Below are positions 48,395-60,870 of a stretch of 64,000 bases of DNA, in pieces; position 1 is the stretch's first letter; each line of letters begins with the position of its first letter. The notes below the pieces were generated by a model. That model was given only the letters and a program-made list of their open reading frames with translations. It did no database searches and was not told the origin of the DNA. The position numbers were made by a program, and so were the translations under genes. The stretch is from Omphiscola glabra (Eukaryota > Mollusca > Gastropoda > Lymnaeidae): assembly GCA_964017045.1 (NCBI GenBank), contig OZ024807.1, forward strand, positions 14,330,941 to 14,394,940. Direction: 5' to 3'.

Positions 48395-48785
48395 TCAAAC
48401 AACATACCTAGTTCAAATAGGTCTCAAACGACATACCTAGGTACAAATAGGTCTCAAAAAACATACCGAGGTACAAATAGGTCTCAAACAACATACCTAG
48501 GTCCGAAGTATAAATAGGTCTCAAACAAGATACCTAGGTACAAATAGGTCTCAAACAAGATACCTAGGTCCTAAGTACAAATAAGCCCAAACAACATTCC
48601 CACGTCCTAAGTACAAATAGGTTTCAAACAGCATTCCTATGTCCTAGGTATAAATAGGTCTCAAACAACATTACTAGGTCCTAGGTACAAATAATTCTCA
48701 AACAAAATTCCTAGGTCCTAGGTATAAATGAAAAAGCTCTCAAACAATACCTATATGTCCTAGGTACAAATAGCTTTTCAACAAA
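48395..48785. repeat. 30-40-bp degenerate minisatellite
   Basis: About eleven copies of a unit with TCTCAAACAACATACCTAGG and TACAAATAG, of variable length because GTCC(T)AAG is present or absent. Confidence 0.85.
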
Positions 48786-49405
48786 TTAGATTCGTACTAA
48801 TTTCCGGTATCCATTGCCATTGGAATGTAATAAGTTTCAACATGGCCTATGTGATAGTGGCAATGATATACTTAATAGTTATAGCAACAATGACATATAA
48901 CATATGAACAAAATTACAATGACATATGTAACATTGACACACGTAAAAGTAAAAATGATGTAAATTAAAAAAAAAAAATGTCATTATGATAATGCGTTAA
49001 ATTGAATGGCAATTTGAATATCATGATGTGTCGACAAACAAAACGACAGTGGATCGGAAGGTGACCGAAACAACAACTAGACATAATGAGAAAAAAAATG
49101 TTTTAATACTGGACTGCTATTCACTGATGTTACGACAGGTCGTGTTGGCGGCTATCGCCATGCCAAAAAGCCACAATGAGTCAGTGTTGACGAGATACAA
49201 TAATTAAGCTCGCCAGAACGTATTAATAGTAATACTAAACGTGCTGAGTCAGCAACAGAAGGTATGGAAGACTACACATGTTTAAGAGGCTCACACAATG
49301 AAAATGGCTTTGATGGCTGATGGGGCTCAGACGATGGGAGGGATTTGAATCCCCCCACCTCCTCCCAAACTGTTGTATCCAGCGAACGTTGGAGACTACT
49401 GAAAT
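48786..49405. other. Spacer
   Basis: Diverged ATGACATATAAC-like repeats at 48840-48960; no gene. Confidence 0.5.
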
Positions 49406-49590
49406 ATTGATTTCATGAAAATGTGTACATAGTAATGATAATTTCATGAAAATGTGTACACAGTAATGATGATTTCATGAAAATATGTACATGTTAATGA
49501 CGATGTCATGAAAATGTGTACACAATGATTTCATGAAAATGTGTACACAGTAATGATGATTTCATGAAAATGTGTACACCGTTATGAAAA
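49406..49590. repeat. 28-bp minisatellite, about 6 copies
   Basis: Unit GATTTCATGAAAATGTGTAC plus ACAGTAAT. Confidence 0.9.
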
Positions 49591-49624
49591 GCTACTAAAA
49601 CGGCAAACTTTTTTTGTTTTTTTG

Positions 49625-49815
49625 TCTAACACCCCATTGTGACACACCTTTCGACAAACATCTCATATGGCCCACGCCCACATTTTGGAAAACACCTCAT
49701 AAGGCACACTTATTTGCGGCACACCTTTTGGCAAACAGCGCATACGTTACACCAATTGGCGAACCACCTTTTGGAAAACACCTCATTAGGCACGCGTTTT
49801 GGAAAAAAAATTCCA
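49625..49815. repeat. Degenerate repeat of ACACCTTTTGG type
   Basis: Several diverged units containing TTTTGGAAAACACCTCAT. Confidence 0.6.
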
Positions 49816-51430
49816 CCAGGAAATCTGTTCTTATCCGTTGAGCCTTTTATCTGTAACTCCGTTTGTCCGGTACACGTCCAATCTCCCCGTCCTCATCATA
49901 CCGGTCAGGCATTTGGGAAATTCCGAAAATTAAAGACAGTTTCTTACTGAAGCAAAATTATTCAAGGAATTATGTGGAAAAAAATGCCCCCCCCCCCCCC
50001 CTCCTTCCGTTGACAGTTTTAAATTTCAATTTGATATTTGAAACTAATACGGAAGTTAAAATGAAAAGAGTACAGTTAATTAAAAGAAACAAATTACTGA
50101 ACAAATTGTGGGTCATTATAATCAAGAACTATCTGATCATTGCGTGTCACGGAGAAAAAAAAGGTTGGGGGGGGGGGAGAGACTATTGTGGACAAAATCA
50201 TGAATAATTAGATTCAGTACACACATTGTTGTCTTCCCGGAAATGGACGCTGCAATGAATTTAAGCTCCTCCTGGTCATTGCACCAGAGATGAATCAGTT
50301 CGTAGTCTTCGTATCTCTCTCTGACTCTCTCCCAGTACAGTTCAGCCTATTGGCTTCGAGGAAGGTCCTTTTGATTGACAGACGAGTCAGTGCCGAGTTA
50401 GTCGGTTGATGGTGTCTGGTGGTTGACAGCGTCCACACACGAGGCGACGGGTCCGGCCTCGACGCTGGACACATCGGTTGGTGGCGTACGTGATGGGCTG
50501 GTGGAGTCGGCCGAGTGGTCAGTTGGTGGTAGCGGGCGGTCAGACCGTGGCTGGATCGTTAGCTGGCTGTCGGGCATCAGGTGGTCAAAGAAGAAAGCCA
50601 GCAAGCTGTTGGACTGGAGAAAAAAAAAAGATGCGTCATTATAAGGGGTGTCGATTTTAAAAGTTACGACAATTGTTACTTAGATTATCATGTTAATGTT
50701 ATTTTCACCCATTCATTCATGAAACGAAACATGTAGGCGTATTGACGCAAAATGAACAACGATACGTCTGAATGTGTCAAAGTCCCACCCACTTAACTAC
50801 GCCTATGGCCATTGGTCATCATAAAAAACAATGAAAAACTGCTGGCCCCTGCCAAGGAGGAGGTGTGCACGATGACACGCCCACCGGGAATCGGACTGGT
50901 CAAGTCACGGACGACAAACTCCCACGAAACCAGTTACCCAAAATGACAAGGGCCGGTAATTCACTGTTTGGTAGCAACGGGGAGATGACCTTATTAATAA
51001 CAAGCGAGGGGAGATGGTTTCCATTTTGCACTGTCAGGTGAAGGTAATCCATTTCGTTGACGGATGATAGGGTCATGTCGAACTAGTCGGCCCTGGCATC
51101 CGTCATTTTCATCTTTGTGCATTTGTTTCATCAGTGGCATCTGCCCTTACGTTTTTTTAAAAACATGATTAACGACGAGAAATTCTGGGAGCTTTCCGTC
51201 AATATCGGTGCACGAAACTTAAAACAAATCTGAAATATGGGCTGTTCCGTGATTGCGTTATATGGGCTGTTCCTTGATTGAGTTGCACATGGCCATGGCA
51301 CAGCACGGGACTGCTTAATAGAATGACAACAACGAACTTGGAAATGGTACGGTAATGTATATCGAAGAGTATACCGGTATCTTTGCTGTTAAATAAAAAA
51401 ATTATGTGAGATTGGAGTCACCAAACTGTG
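49816..51430. other. Spacer
   Basis: No gene recognised. C run near 49986-50001 and G run near 50166-50177. Open frames at 50398-50660 on both strands lack domains. Confidence 0.5.
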
Positions 51431-51440
51431 TGGACACATC

Positions 51441-51545
51441 CAGTAATGACCACATGCATGATTATCCCACAGTAATAACCACATGCATGATTATCCCACC
51501 GGTAATAACCACAAAGCATGATTATCCCACCAACAATAATCACAC
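51441..51545. repeat. 30-31-bp tandem repeat, 3-4 copies
   Basis: Unit with ACCACATGCATGATTATCCC. Confidence 0.8.
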
Positions 51546-51982
51546 CTATAATAATTACATTCATAACTGAAGCAGCTAGAACCTCCCCAGGTATGATTAC
51601 GATCATGAAACAGTTGTATCGACACTACCTCACTCCATTCAACTCCATTCCACCCCACGGGCGAGCAAAGACTTCTTTCTCTCAAATCCCCCACAATGAA
51701 TTTTCCCACCAAATCAACCAGCCCGCCCCCTTCACCCACGGGTTTGTCCAAATAAAGACAAATCGTTCCAGATGTCTCCGCTGGCTTGTCGTCTGCAGGT
51801 TACAATGACCTTGGGTCACCATGACGATTTTGTTGGGTTCGGGTTATGAACATTTTTACATCTCATAAGTATCATAAAGCTGTAGACCATGCAGGGGCAT
51901 TCAAAGTCTGGCCCGCTAGGTCATTTCAACTGGCCCGTCGAGTGCCTCACTCATGTGTAGCGCTAGGATAAAAATGAAAACT
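51546..51982. other. Spacer
   Basis: Nothing recognised. Confidence 0.5.
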
Positions 51983-52137
51983 ATGATGAGCTGGGAACTA
52001 GGGTTGCCTATGAGCTGGGAACTAGGGTTGCCTATGACCTGGGAACTAGGGTTTCCTATGAGCTGGGAGCTAGGGTTGCCTATGAGCTGGGAGCTGGGAG
52101 TTAGGGTTGCCTATGAGCTGGGAACTAGGGTCTCCTA
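51983..52137. repeat. 24-bp minisatellite, 6-7 copies
   Basis: Unit GAGCTGGGAACTAGGGTTGC plus CTAT. Confidence 0.92.
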
Positions 52138-52237
52138 ATCAATTAAATTTTTTTTTGGTGCCGCTTATGCGGTAATCGACATTTTTTGAACCGATTAATC
52201 GGCTAAAAAACTTACGGAAAATACTCTCGTAATGAGA

Positions 52238-52535
52238 CACTAGCTGCACAGTTGTCAGGCTGTACTAGCTGCACGGTCGTCAGGCTGTACTAACTGCACG
52301 GTTGTCAGGCTGCACTAGCTGCAAGGTTGGCACGTTGTACTAGCTGCACGGTTGTCAGGCTGTACTAGCTGTACGGTCGTCAGGCTGTACTAACTGCACG
52401 ATTGTCAGGCTGTACTAGCAGCAGGGCTGTCAGGCTGTACTAGCTGCACGGCTGTCAGTTTGTACCAGCAGCACGGTTGTCAGGCTGTACTAGCAGCACG
52501 GTTGTCAGGCTGTACCAGCTACACGGTTGTCAGGT
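52238..52535. repeat. 25-bp minisatellite, 12 copies
   Basis: Unit TGTCAGGCTGTACTAGCTGC plus ACGGT; variants AACTGC, AGCAGC. Confidence 0.92.
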
Positions 52536-53068
52536 CGATTTTGAGAGAAGAAAAAACGAATCCTGCCACGGCCGTAATTTTTATATTGGAAATATTTCAA
52601 ATTTAGAAAAACGTCTGACGTCAGCATCACTGACGTGATTGACAGTCATGACGGCCGGTAACCAATTTCTCTGGACCACTAACTTTGACTAACTATCCAC
52701 ACAGCGACATCAATAGGACCAGGGAGACGTTCCTGCTGAACAGGGGGGAGACGATCCTGCCGACCAGGAGTAGTAATTGGCCCTAGCCAGATGGCATCCC
52801 CATAATCAGATGGTGTCTGCTTTCAAAGGCAGATAAGCGAGGTTGCATTGCTTTAAGTGATTGGTCAGAAACGAAGCCACCGTGAACTATGGGGGGGGGG
52901 GGGGGAAGAGGAGGATGAGGGTCGGCTTGCACTTTGGCAAGGTCGCCTGTGGACATGGAGAGGACATAGTACTGTAATTTTACCCGCCAGCCTCGAGAGG
53001 AAAAAAAACACAACTGTTTACCAGATCTCAGTGCGACATAATCATTTTCATCCAATCACAATCACGTA
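52536..53068. other. Spacer
   Basis: G run near 52891-52905; no gene recognised. Confidence 0.5.
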
Positions 53069-53182
53069 GGAATGGCTCAACTGATGGGAATGGCTCAACT
53101 GATGGGAATGGCTCAACTGATGGGAATAACTCAACTGATGGGAATGGCTCAACTGATGCGAATGGCTCAACTGATGGGAATG
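53069..53182. repeat. 18-bp tandem repeat, 6-7 copies
   Basis: Unit GGAATGGCTCAACTGATG. Confidence 0.92.
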
Positions 53183-53540
53183 GGGTACAGTGAGACCTAG
53201 AAATTACGCAAAGCCATAGGGCCAGGGCCGTAGCATAAATCGAGCCATTTTTCAGGGATTTCGCTATTTACAGGTACCAGTATGATGACCATGCGCAGTA
53301 AATCGATCAGTTCCCGAGTGAGTTAGAGCATACGCTATTTCAAGGATCAACATTTCCAGATTTCCATGTCCAGGTTATCAATGTCCAGGTTTCAATATGC
53401 TGAGTTTATATCATGAGATTGAGAGGGAAAATACCCCCCCCCCCAAACCCCACACCAACCACCATCCCAAATCCTTAGAGAGTTCCGCCAACCAGAGTTC
53501 AAATTAAAAGCATTCACAAACAAATACAAACTAACAAACA
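53183..53540. other. Spacer
   Basis: No gene recognised. Confidence 0.5.
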
Positions 53541-54200
53541 ACATACTGCTCAAACACACAGACCACATATTGCAATACTGCTCAAAAACGCAGACCACAC
53601 ACTGCTCAAACACACAGACCACATACTGCGCTAACAAACAGACCAAATACTGCTCAAACACACAGACCACATACTGCTCAAACACACAGACCACATACTG
53701 CTCAAACACACAGACCACATACTGCTCAAACACACAGACCACACACTGCTCAAACACACAGACCACATACTTCGCAAACACACAGACCACATTCTGCTCA
53801 AAGACACAGACCACATACTGCACTACTGCTCAAAAACACAGACCACTTTCTGCTCAAACACACAGACCACATTCTGCTCAAACACACAGACCACATTCTG
53901 CTCAAAAGCACAGACCACATATTCTCAAACACACAGACCACATACTGCTCAAACACACAGACCACATACTGCTCAAACACACAGACCACATACTGCGCAA
54001 ACACACAGACCACATTCTGCTCAAACACACAGACCACATACTGCAATACTGCTCAAAAACACAGACCACGTTCTGCTCAAACACACAGACCACATTCTGC
54101 TCAAACACACAGACCACATAATGCGCAAACACACAGACCACATTCTGCTCAAACACACAGACCACATACTGCTCAAACACACAGACCACATTTTGCTTTA
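53541..54200. repeat. 24-bp minisatellite, about 27 copies
   Basis: Unit CTGCTCAAACACACAGACCA plus CATA. A bridge sequence TGCAATACTGCTCAAAAAC interrupts the phase at about 53571, 53818 and 54042. Confidence 0.95.
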
Positions 54201-54880
54201 CTCGTTGCAACATATTGTCCACTTGCTACACACACACACACACGAACATGGCAGCTCGCTCGTGTTTTGTAATAGCTCGACTTTTCTCGGTCAATTGAAA
54301 AGATTGTGTGGAGAATTTGTTTTGAAGGAAACAAAAAGAAAATACAACAAACACTATATAAAAACGAATCCCATTAATATTGTCAAACATAAATCCTAGA
54401 TATCATGGAAAAACTATTGAAAAAAGAGATTACCCGTTGTGACTATAAGCACCAGGGTACTGGTGAGAGGTTGGGATTTAAAAAAAAACTATTTAAAATA
54501 TTATTGTTGGGTTTGTAAGACAAAAATTTGGTATCAAATGAAAGATAATTGAATGGACTATTTGTTTGTAAACTTAATTATTCAGTTTAAATAAAATAAA
54601 CTACCACTTCGTTTTAAAAAAAACTAAAGAAAACGTACGATAAGTTTGTTTACGAAAGGAAGAAAGCAGCAATTTTAGCTGTTTGAAAAACAGTTTGTTA
54701 ATAGACCAGGATACATGATTTTTGTTTCCTGATCACAACAGATAGCAACGGGCATAGGGAGAATCAGATTTCAGCCATACATGGGTTGAATATCACCCCT
54801 AAAACCGTATCCGTCTCCAAACCTCTATCTCCCTACCTTCTGTCGCCACCACCCTCCTACTCAACAAACGCTTTCCCCAC
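54201..54880. other. Spacer with short (CA)n
   Basis: (CA)n near 54225-54242; AT-rich DNA follows; no gene recognised. Confidence 0.5.
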
Positions 54881-55040
54881 CATCATCTCTCCCCTCCACA
54901 CAACCGTCTCTCCCCATCATCCTCTCTCCCCTCTACACCACCGTCTCTCCCAACCATCTTCTATCCCCTCTACACCACCGTCTCTCCCCACCATCCTCTC
55001 TCCCCTCTTCACAACCGTCTCTCCCCACCATCCTCTCTCG
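54881..55040. repeat. 36-bp pyrimidine-rich tandem repeat, about 4 copies
   Basis: Unit around CACCGTCTCTCCCCACCATC followed by CTCTCTCCCCTCTACA. Confidence 0.85.
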
Positions 55041-55157
55041 ACAAAACTCCAAGCAAATTGTCCATCAAATGGTAAAGGCGACTAGACTGTGTAGAATCTT
55101 TAGATAGGGTATGTTGTCTATTAGCTTTCCATAACGGCCAATAGATTATTAAGTAGA
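55041..55157. other. Short spacer
   Basis: Nothing recognised. Confidence 0.5.
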
Positions 55158-55165
55158 ATCTAGGA

Positions 55166-55367
55166 CAGTGGTTCTCAACCTTCCTAATGCCGCGACCCCT
55201 TAATACAGTTCCTCATGTTGTGTGCAACCCTCACCCAACCACAAAATTGTTTTCATGGCTATTTCATAACTGTCGAGTACACGAGTTTTCCGGTGATCTT
55301 AGGCGACCCCAGGGAAATGGTCGTTCGACCCCCAAAGCGCTCGCGACCCACAGGTTGAGAACAGCTG
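55166..55367 (-). mobile_element. SPIN-like hAT MITE, copy 2 (202 bp)
   Basis: Reverse orientation relative to copy 1 and the same length. Starts CAGTGGTTCTCAACCTTCC and ends CAGGTTGAGAACAGCTG. Flanks ATCTAGGA (55158-55165) and ATCTGGGA (55368-55375) match at seven of eight bases, with a TCTAG core typical of hAT targets. Confidence 0.88.
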
Positions 55368-55399
55368 ATCTGGGATATGTTGTCTATTTGTCTTCCATA

Positions 55400-55735
55400 T
55401 AGATTTTACACCGCCTTTACACAATATATTTTACACCGCCTTTACACAATATACTTTACACCGCCTTTAAAAACATACTTTGCACGGCCTTTAAAAAACA
55501 TACTTTGCACCGCCTATAAACAACATACTTTACACCGCCTTTAAAAAACATACTTTGCACCGCCTTTAAACAACATACTTTGCACCGCCTTTAAACAACA
55601 TACTTTGCACCGCCTTTAAACAACATACTTTGCACCGCCATTAAACAACATACTTTGCACCGCCTTTAAACAACATACTTTACAAGGCCTTTAAACAACA
55701 TACTTTGCACCGCCTGTATACTACATACTTCTTGT
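55400..55735. repeat. 24-bp minisatellite, about 13 copies
   Basis: Unit CACCGCCTTTAAACAACATA plus CTTT; ends of the array are more diverged. Confidence 0.93.
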
Positions 55736-56185
55736 AACAGCAGAACAAGAATAAAAATGCAAGTATGGAGTCCATCCTGCTACAGAAACTTGTGCGGACT
55801 TCTGCCGCTGTGTGCCTGAAAGATACAGCCCGTGCCTATCTTGACATGAGCCAACGGAATGAGTTTACGGTAATTAGAACATAAAATACAGATTAAAAAA
55901 CACGAAACAAATACAAGAAAAGCGATATACCAAAAAGAACTTAAGAGTTAAAAAAAAAAGAAACAGGAAAAAAATAATTAAAACAGAATCTAATAGATAA
56001 GGCGGTGATTTTGAGGTAAGATCAAACATATTGATCCACGGGCAATAAACTGACCCTCGACAAAGTGCTCCAGCGATACCCACCCATCGAACCAAGAGTG
56101 TTCGATATTCGATTGGGGCTCTATTGATTTACAGTTACCCAAAATCTGCCCACTCATCTTTGTAAGCATTTCTCACTGATTTCAG
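55736..56185. other. Spacer
   Basis: A-rich stretch at 55940-55985; no gene recognised. Confidence 0.5.
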
Positions 56186-56360
56186 GATAGGCTTGCCTCA
56201 GTCATCTCAGTAGGCTTGCCTCAGTAATCTGAGTAGCTCGCCTCAGTTATCTCAGTAGGCTTGCCGCAGTCATCTCAGTAGGCTTGCCTCAGTCATCTCA
56301 GTAGGCCTGCCTCAGTCATCTCAGTAGGCCTGCCTCAGTCATCTCAGTAGGCTTGCCTCT
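56186..56360. repeat. 23-24-bp minisatellite, about 8 copies
   Basis: Unit TCTCAGTAGGCTTGCCTCAG plus TCA. Confidence 0.92.
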
Positions 56361-57044
56361 ATCTTTTGTTTCACTTTTGACTTTCTGAGTTTAGGGCTGA
56401 GCGCTTTATCGAGTGTGTTTGTATCAGTGTGTGCGTGTGTGAGCCTGTGAGTCTCTCTGTGTGAGTGTGTGTGTGTGGGGGGGGGCGGGGTTTGGACTAT
56501 TCGGAGGACGAGGTGGACGCGACCTGCTCGGAAGTCACATGATTCAATACGTCATACGCTGTTATCTGTTACCCGAGGACAGCGGTCGGCAGTCTGCGGA
56601 TCTTAAGCTGCAAACATTGAAATGGCGTGAATTGATATTCGAATGGTAACCCTGTGGGCTTGTCAAATAGCTTCCAAATTCACAGTATCAGAAATAACTG
56701 ACGTGTGGTTCACCCATCCGTTAAATGGCGGCCATGCGCAGTTGCCAATTTTTAAAATATGGGATGGGGCGGGGGGACAATGGTCACCGAGCCGTCGGAG
56801 GTGGTTAAAGGGGTTGGGGACCCATAATCAAGAAAACATGTGTTTGGCCCGGGAGGTTGGGGGTGGGGGGGGGTGGAGGGTTGTCCATCCAAATTGCAGG
56901 GATGCATTTTGTAGAATACCTGAATTTACTTTTGCACCATTCTACACTTAATTGGAGGTCAGTAAATAAGTCGCTAGTGGAAATGTATGTCCTTTTGGTT
57001 AGCGTTAATCAGCTTTTGACCACTCTGAAAATACATGTCTCTCT
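56361..57044. other. Spacer
   Basis: GT-rich stretch at 56415-56480 ending in a G run; open frames up to 102 codons have no recognised domain. Confidence 0.5.
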
Positions 57045-57335
57045 AAGAAGATGATAAGATGACAAAATGACAAGAGGATAAGATGAAAAGATGATAAGAT
57101 GTCACGACGATAAAATGATAAGATGAAAAGATAATAAGATAACAAGCTGATAAGATGACAAGATGATAAGATGACAAGATGATAAAATGATAAGATGACA
57201 AAATGATAATATGACAAGATGATAAGATGATACGATGACAAAATGATAAAATGATAATATGACAAGATGATAATATGACAAGATGATAATATGACAAGAT
57301 GATACGATGACAAGATGATACAATAATAAGATGAA
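57045..57335. repeat. 7-16-bp minisatellite of ACAAGATGATA type
   Basis: Basic units GATGATA and GATGACA are mixed in irregular order over about 290 bp. Confidence 0.9.
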
Positions 57336-57920
57336 GATTATCCCGTGCTTATGCTGCTCCATAATTTAGAAGTGGTCAGTCCATCCGGGCCTGGTGGATA
57401 TTGGTGTCGCTTGTACATGGTTATAATTGATTAATGGATCGCCTCTGACGTTGCATTATAGCTAAGATTTCAATGGATAACATTTGGACTACTATGGTTA
57501 AGGAAAGAGAAATGCTGACAGAATTAACGCATTTTAAAAAAAAGAAAGTTTTTTTCTGTTCGTTCTCTCCTTCCCCACCCCCTAAGGGGGTTAAAACCTC
57601 CGCCCATTTGCTGACGCCACATTAAGACGTATGCTGAGTCATACATCAGTTGTGCCGCCTTGATTAGTGTTTTAGATTGACTTTTGCCTGCACCAGGGGC
57701 GGGGGGGGGGAAGAGGAGAAAACAAGACATTGCACACACACACACACAAGACAACCCCCATTGTGTCCCCCCCCCCCCCCGCCCGAAGCACCATAGATAC
57801 ACTCCTTGTCGGCGCTCATTAAGCCAACGGGGACCATTGAGGTTCATGCAGTTCCCAAGGGACTTCTGGTTCCTGGGTTTTCTTTGGCTTCAGATGCAAT
57901 CCAACAACAGTCACGGCAGC
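57336..57920. other. Spacer
   Basis: C run near 57768-57781; no gene recognised. Confidence 0.5.
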
Positions 57921-58058
57921 CATGCTTGGTCCAAGAGATATTTGTAGCCATGCTTGGTCCAAGAGATGTTTTTAGCCATGCTTGGTCCAAGAGATATTTG
58001 TAGCCATGCTTGGTCCAATAGATATTTGTAGTCATGCTTAGTCCAAGAGATATTTGTA
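57921..58058. repeat. 28-bp tandem repeat, five copies
   Basis: Unit CCATGCTTGGTCCAAGAGAT plus ATTTGTAG; includes the palindrome-like TTGGTCCAA. Confidence 0.92.
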
Positions 58059-58079
58059 AGTGGCTACAAGATAGGAAAG

Positions 58080-58345
58080 CACAAAGACGCAGATATAGAG
58101 AAAGATACAGAGATAGATAAGGGAAGAGAGAGGGTGTACGGAAGAGATGGAGAGTGAAGGGGGAAATAGATAGTGAGGGAGAATGTGAGAGAGAGAGAGG
58201 TAGACAGGAGGAAGGGAGAGAGATGGAAGGGAGGGAGAGAGGGCATAGATGGGGGGGGGGAAGAGAGAGGGAGAGCGACAAGGCGACAGAGAAAGGAAGA
58301 GAGATTGGGATAGAGAGGAGGAGCAGCAAGAAGACAGAAACTGGA
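58080..58345. repeat. GA-rich tract
   Basis: Purine-rich with GAGAGA blocks; Leu/Ser-rich minus-strand frames are artefacts. Confidence 0.75.
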
Positions 58346-60080
58346 GGATCTCATGCGCCATTCCATTAAGCAATACAGTGAAATAGTTCAAACTACGCGG
58401 ACGCGAAATTTGTTTTCGTGTCTGTACCGCTGGGACACCCCCTACCTCCCCCCCACCCCGGGCTCCGTACTATGGTTGCTGAGGAGGAGACGAGGCAGAT
58501 ACAGGTTGTACTTAAAAGTTTAATTTTCATTTTTGTGCCAAGGAAACACAACACCTGGGGATCACTCTGCCTCGCGTGCAAGCAAACTGTTTGGTAACCA
58601 TGACAACGTGGAGATTTCCAGAAAATTCCCTGAAAGATGTTGGTTTTCAGGACTTTAGGGGGAGGGGGGGACGGGTCATCCAAGGTACGCCCCGGTTCAT
58701 TAGGGCACCCCCACCTCACCACACCAACTTGCACCGTCCGAAGCACTTTGCTCAGAATCGACCGCCTCAATATGATCCCCTCCAGCGCCCCCCCCCCTTT
58801 TTTTTAAACCCCCAACCCAACCCATCTTTATCCCTCTCGTATTTTTATTTTAAAGACCAGCCTATAAATAATCTATTATCGTTATCAAAACCAATATATG
58901 GATTAGAGGGAGCGAGAGAGAAAGAGAGAGAGAGGGAGCTGAATATTATGAAACAAAATAGGACTCCATCTTTTAATGGAAGATTTTCGTGCTCTCAAAA
59001 TATGAAAATACGGCATGAGAAAAAAAAAGCAGATGGCTCCACATCCCGAGGCGCTAAATGGTCACTGCTACACGACTGAAGCATTGCGGCAAAAGATGTC
59101 ACCAGAAATATGGATTCCCAGGCGGGGGTGAATCAGAACAGATATGAACGAACACTTTTTTTCAAGAAATTTTAAAATGTGAAATTGGCGTTATTTTTTT
59201 CCATGTTCGGCGCTAAACCTGCGGAGCTAAAATTCGGTAGACAGCATTTGACTGGCGACTCCATTCAACACGACAATGTTTGGTGGATCTTTTCTCCCTA
59301 GGTAATAAATTTAGTTGATGTTAATTGGCCGCAGTTACTGTAAACAATTTAAAGTTCAATTATTATTACCTATTGTTTCCTCTCGTAAATTCGCTAAGGA
59401 AAGACATTGTGATTGGCTGTGATACTGCAAAAGGTTTTTGCCCTCAATAAAACTCCATTTTTGATCGTTTCATGCTGAAGATTTGTATGTGCCGATCTAA
59501 GACCTAAATATAGCATAACGTGCACCCATTGATGTTAAACGTGAATCAATTTCTTGCCCCCAGATCTTTTTTTATTGTTGATAATTAGCGCAATTACGTC
59601 ATTAAATATGTAGCCTCCATACGTACTCGTTGGTTGCGTAGTCTAATGGTCTAATATTGTCCGATGCTGCTGACGAGCTGTACTCTCTACTGGCAAAATG
59701 CCGCATTAATTCTTTACCCACAGCCCTCAGCTGTCAAGAGTCTCAAACAGTTTTCATAGTTTGAAATAATTATTATGATCATGGGTAAAAGTGAGGTGAC
59801 AATAAAGCCCGTTCCACCCTACTTTTTTTTGCCCCTTCCCCACATAACCCCCCCCCCCCCCCTTATCAAGTGTTATATTTTAAGGGTACATTTCAAAGAG
59901 GCGCGTCATCTAGACATTTGCCGTCACGGAAACACTAAACTAGAAAAAAAGAGGACAATATGACGTCGATAAACACATTTAAAAAAAACTTTCTTTGTGA
60001 GAGACACACACGCCAAGAGCCTTTAAGGACTAAAAATGGCGCCTAGAGCTCTCGAGATCTATGTGCTTGATATGCGGTCT
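58346..60080. other. Spacer
   Basis: No gene recognised over 1.7 kb. C runs near 58790 and 59848-59863. A plus-strand frame at 58576-59079 (167 codons) has no identifiable domain and crosses a C run and GA repeats. Confidence 0.45.
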
Positions 60081-60475
60081 CAGGAGTAGAAGACTAGCTT
60101 GGGCCGAGATAGATCTCTCCCAGGAGTAGAGGACTAACTTAGGCCAAGACAGATCTCTCCCAGGAGTAGAGGACTAACTTAGGCCAAGACAGATCTCTCC
60201 CAGGAGTAGAGGACTAAATTAGGCCAAGACAGATCTCTCCCAGGAGTAGAGAACTAACTTAGGCCAAGACAGATCTCTCCCAGGAGTAGAGGACTAACTT
60301 GGGCCAAGACAGATCTCTCCCAGGAGTAGAGGACTAACTTAGGCCAAGACAGATCTCTCCTAGGAGTAGAGGACTAACTTGGACCAAGACAGATCTCTCC
60401 CAGGAGTAGAGGACTAACTTAGGCCAAGACAGATCTCTCCCAGGAGTAGAGGACTAACTTGGGCAAAGACAGATC
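60081..60475. repeat. 40-bp minisatellite, about 10 copies
   Basis: Unit CAGGAGTAGAGGACTAACTT then AGGCCAAGACAGATCTCTCC. The last copy breaks off at AGATCT, directly against a SPIN-like MITE. Confidence 0.95.
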
Positions 60476-60642
60476 TTTGTGGGTCGAAGGACCCTTTCCC
60501 AGGGGTCGCCTAAGACCATCGGAAAAACACATATACTCTACAGTTATGAAGTAGCAAAGAAAAGAATTTCGTTGCTGTTGGTCGCCACAACATGAGGAAC
60601 TGTATTAAAGGGTCGCGACATTAGGAAGGTTGAGAACCACTG
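60476..60642 (+). mobile_element. SPIN-like hAT MITE, copy 3, 5'-truncated
   Basis: Same orientation as copy 1; contains ACCATCGGAAAAACACATAT and ends GGTTGAGAACCACTG. About 35 bases of the left end are missing, replaced by the end of the 40-bp array, so no target duplication can be read. Confidence 0.82.
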
Positions 60643-60870
60643 GAATAGTTTGCCTGGAGTTGGGAGTCGTTGGCCTGGAGTTGGAGTCGCTGGCCTGGAG
60701 TTGGGAGTCGTTTGCCTGGAGTTGGAGTCGTTGGCCTTGATTTGGAGTCGTTGGCCTTGAGTTAAAGTCGTTGGCCTTGAGTTGGAGTCGTTGGCCTGGA
60801 GTTGGAGTCGTTGGCCTGGAGTTGGAGTCGTTGGCCTGGAGTTTGAGTCGTTTTCCTGGAGTTATCCTCG
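60643..60870. repeat. 19-21-bp minisatellite, about 11 copies
   Basis: Unit CTGGAGTTGGAGTCGTTGGC; begins just after the MITE end. Confidence 0.93.

Noticed and set aside
58576..59079. 167-codon plus-strand frame
   Set aside because: It crosses a C run, a T run and GA repeats and shows no domain or conserved motif.
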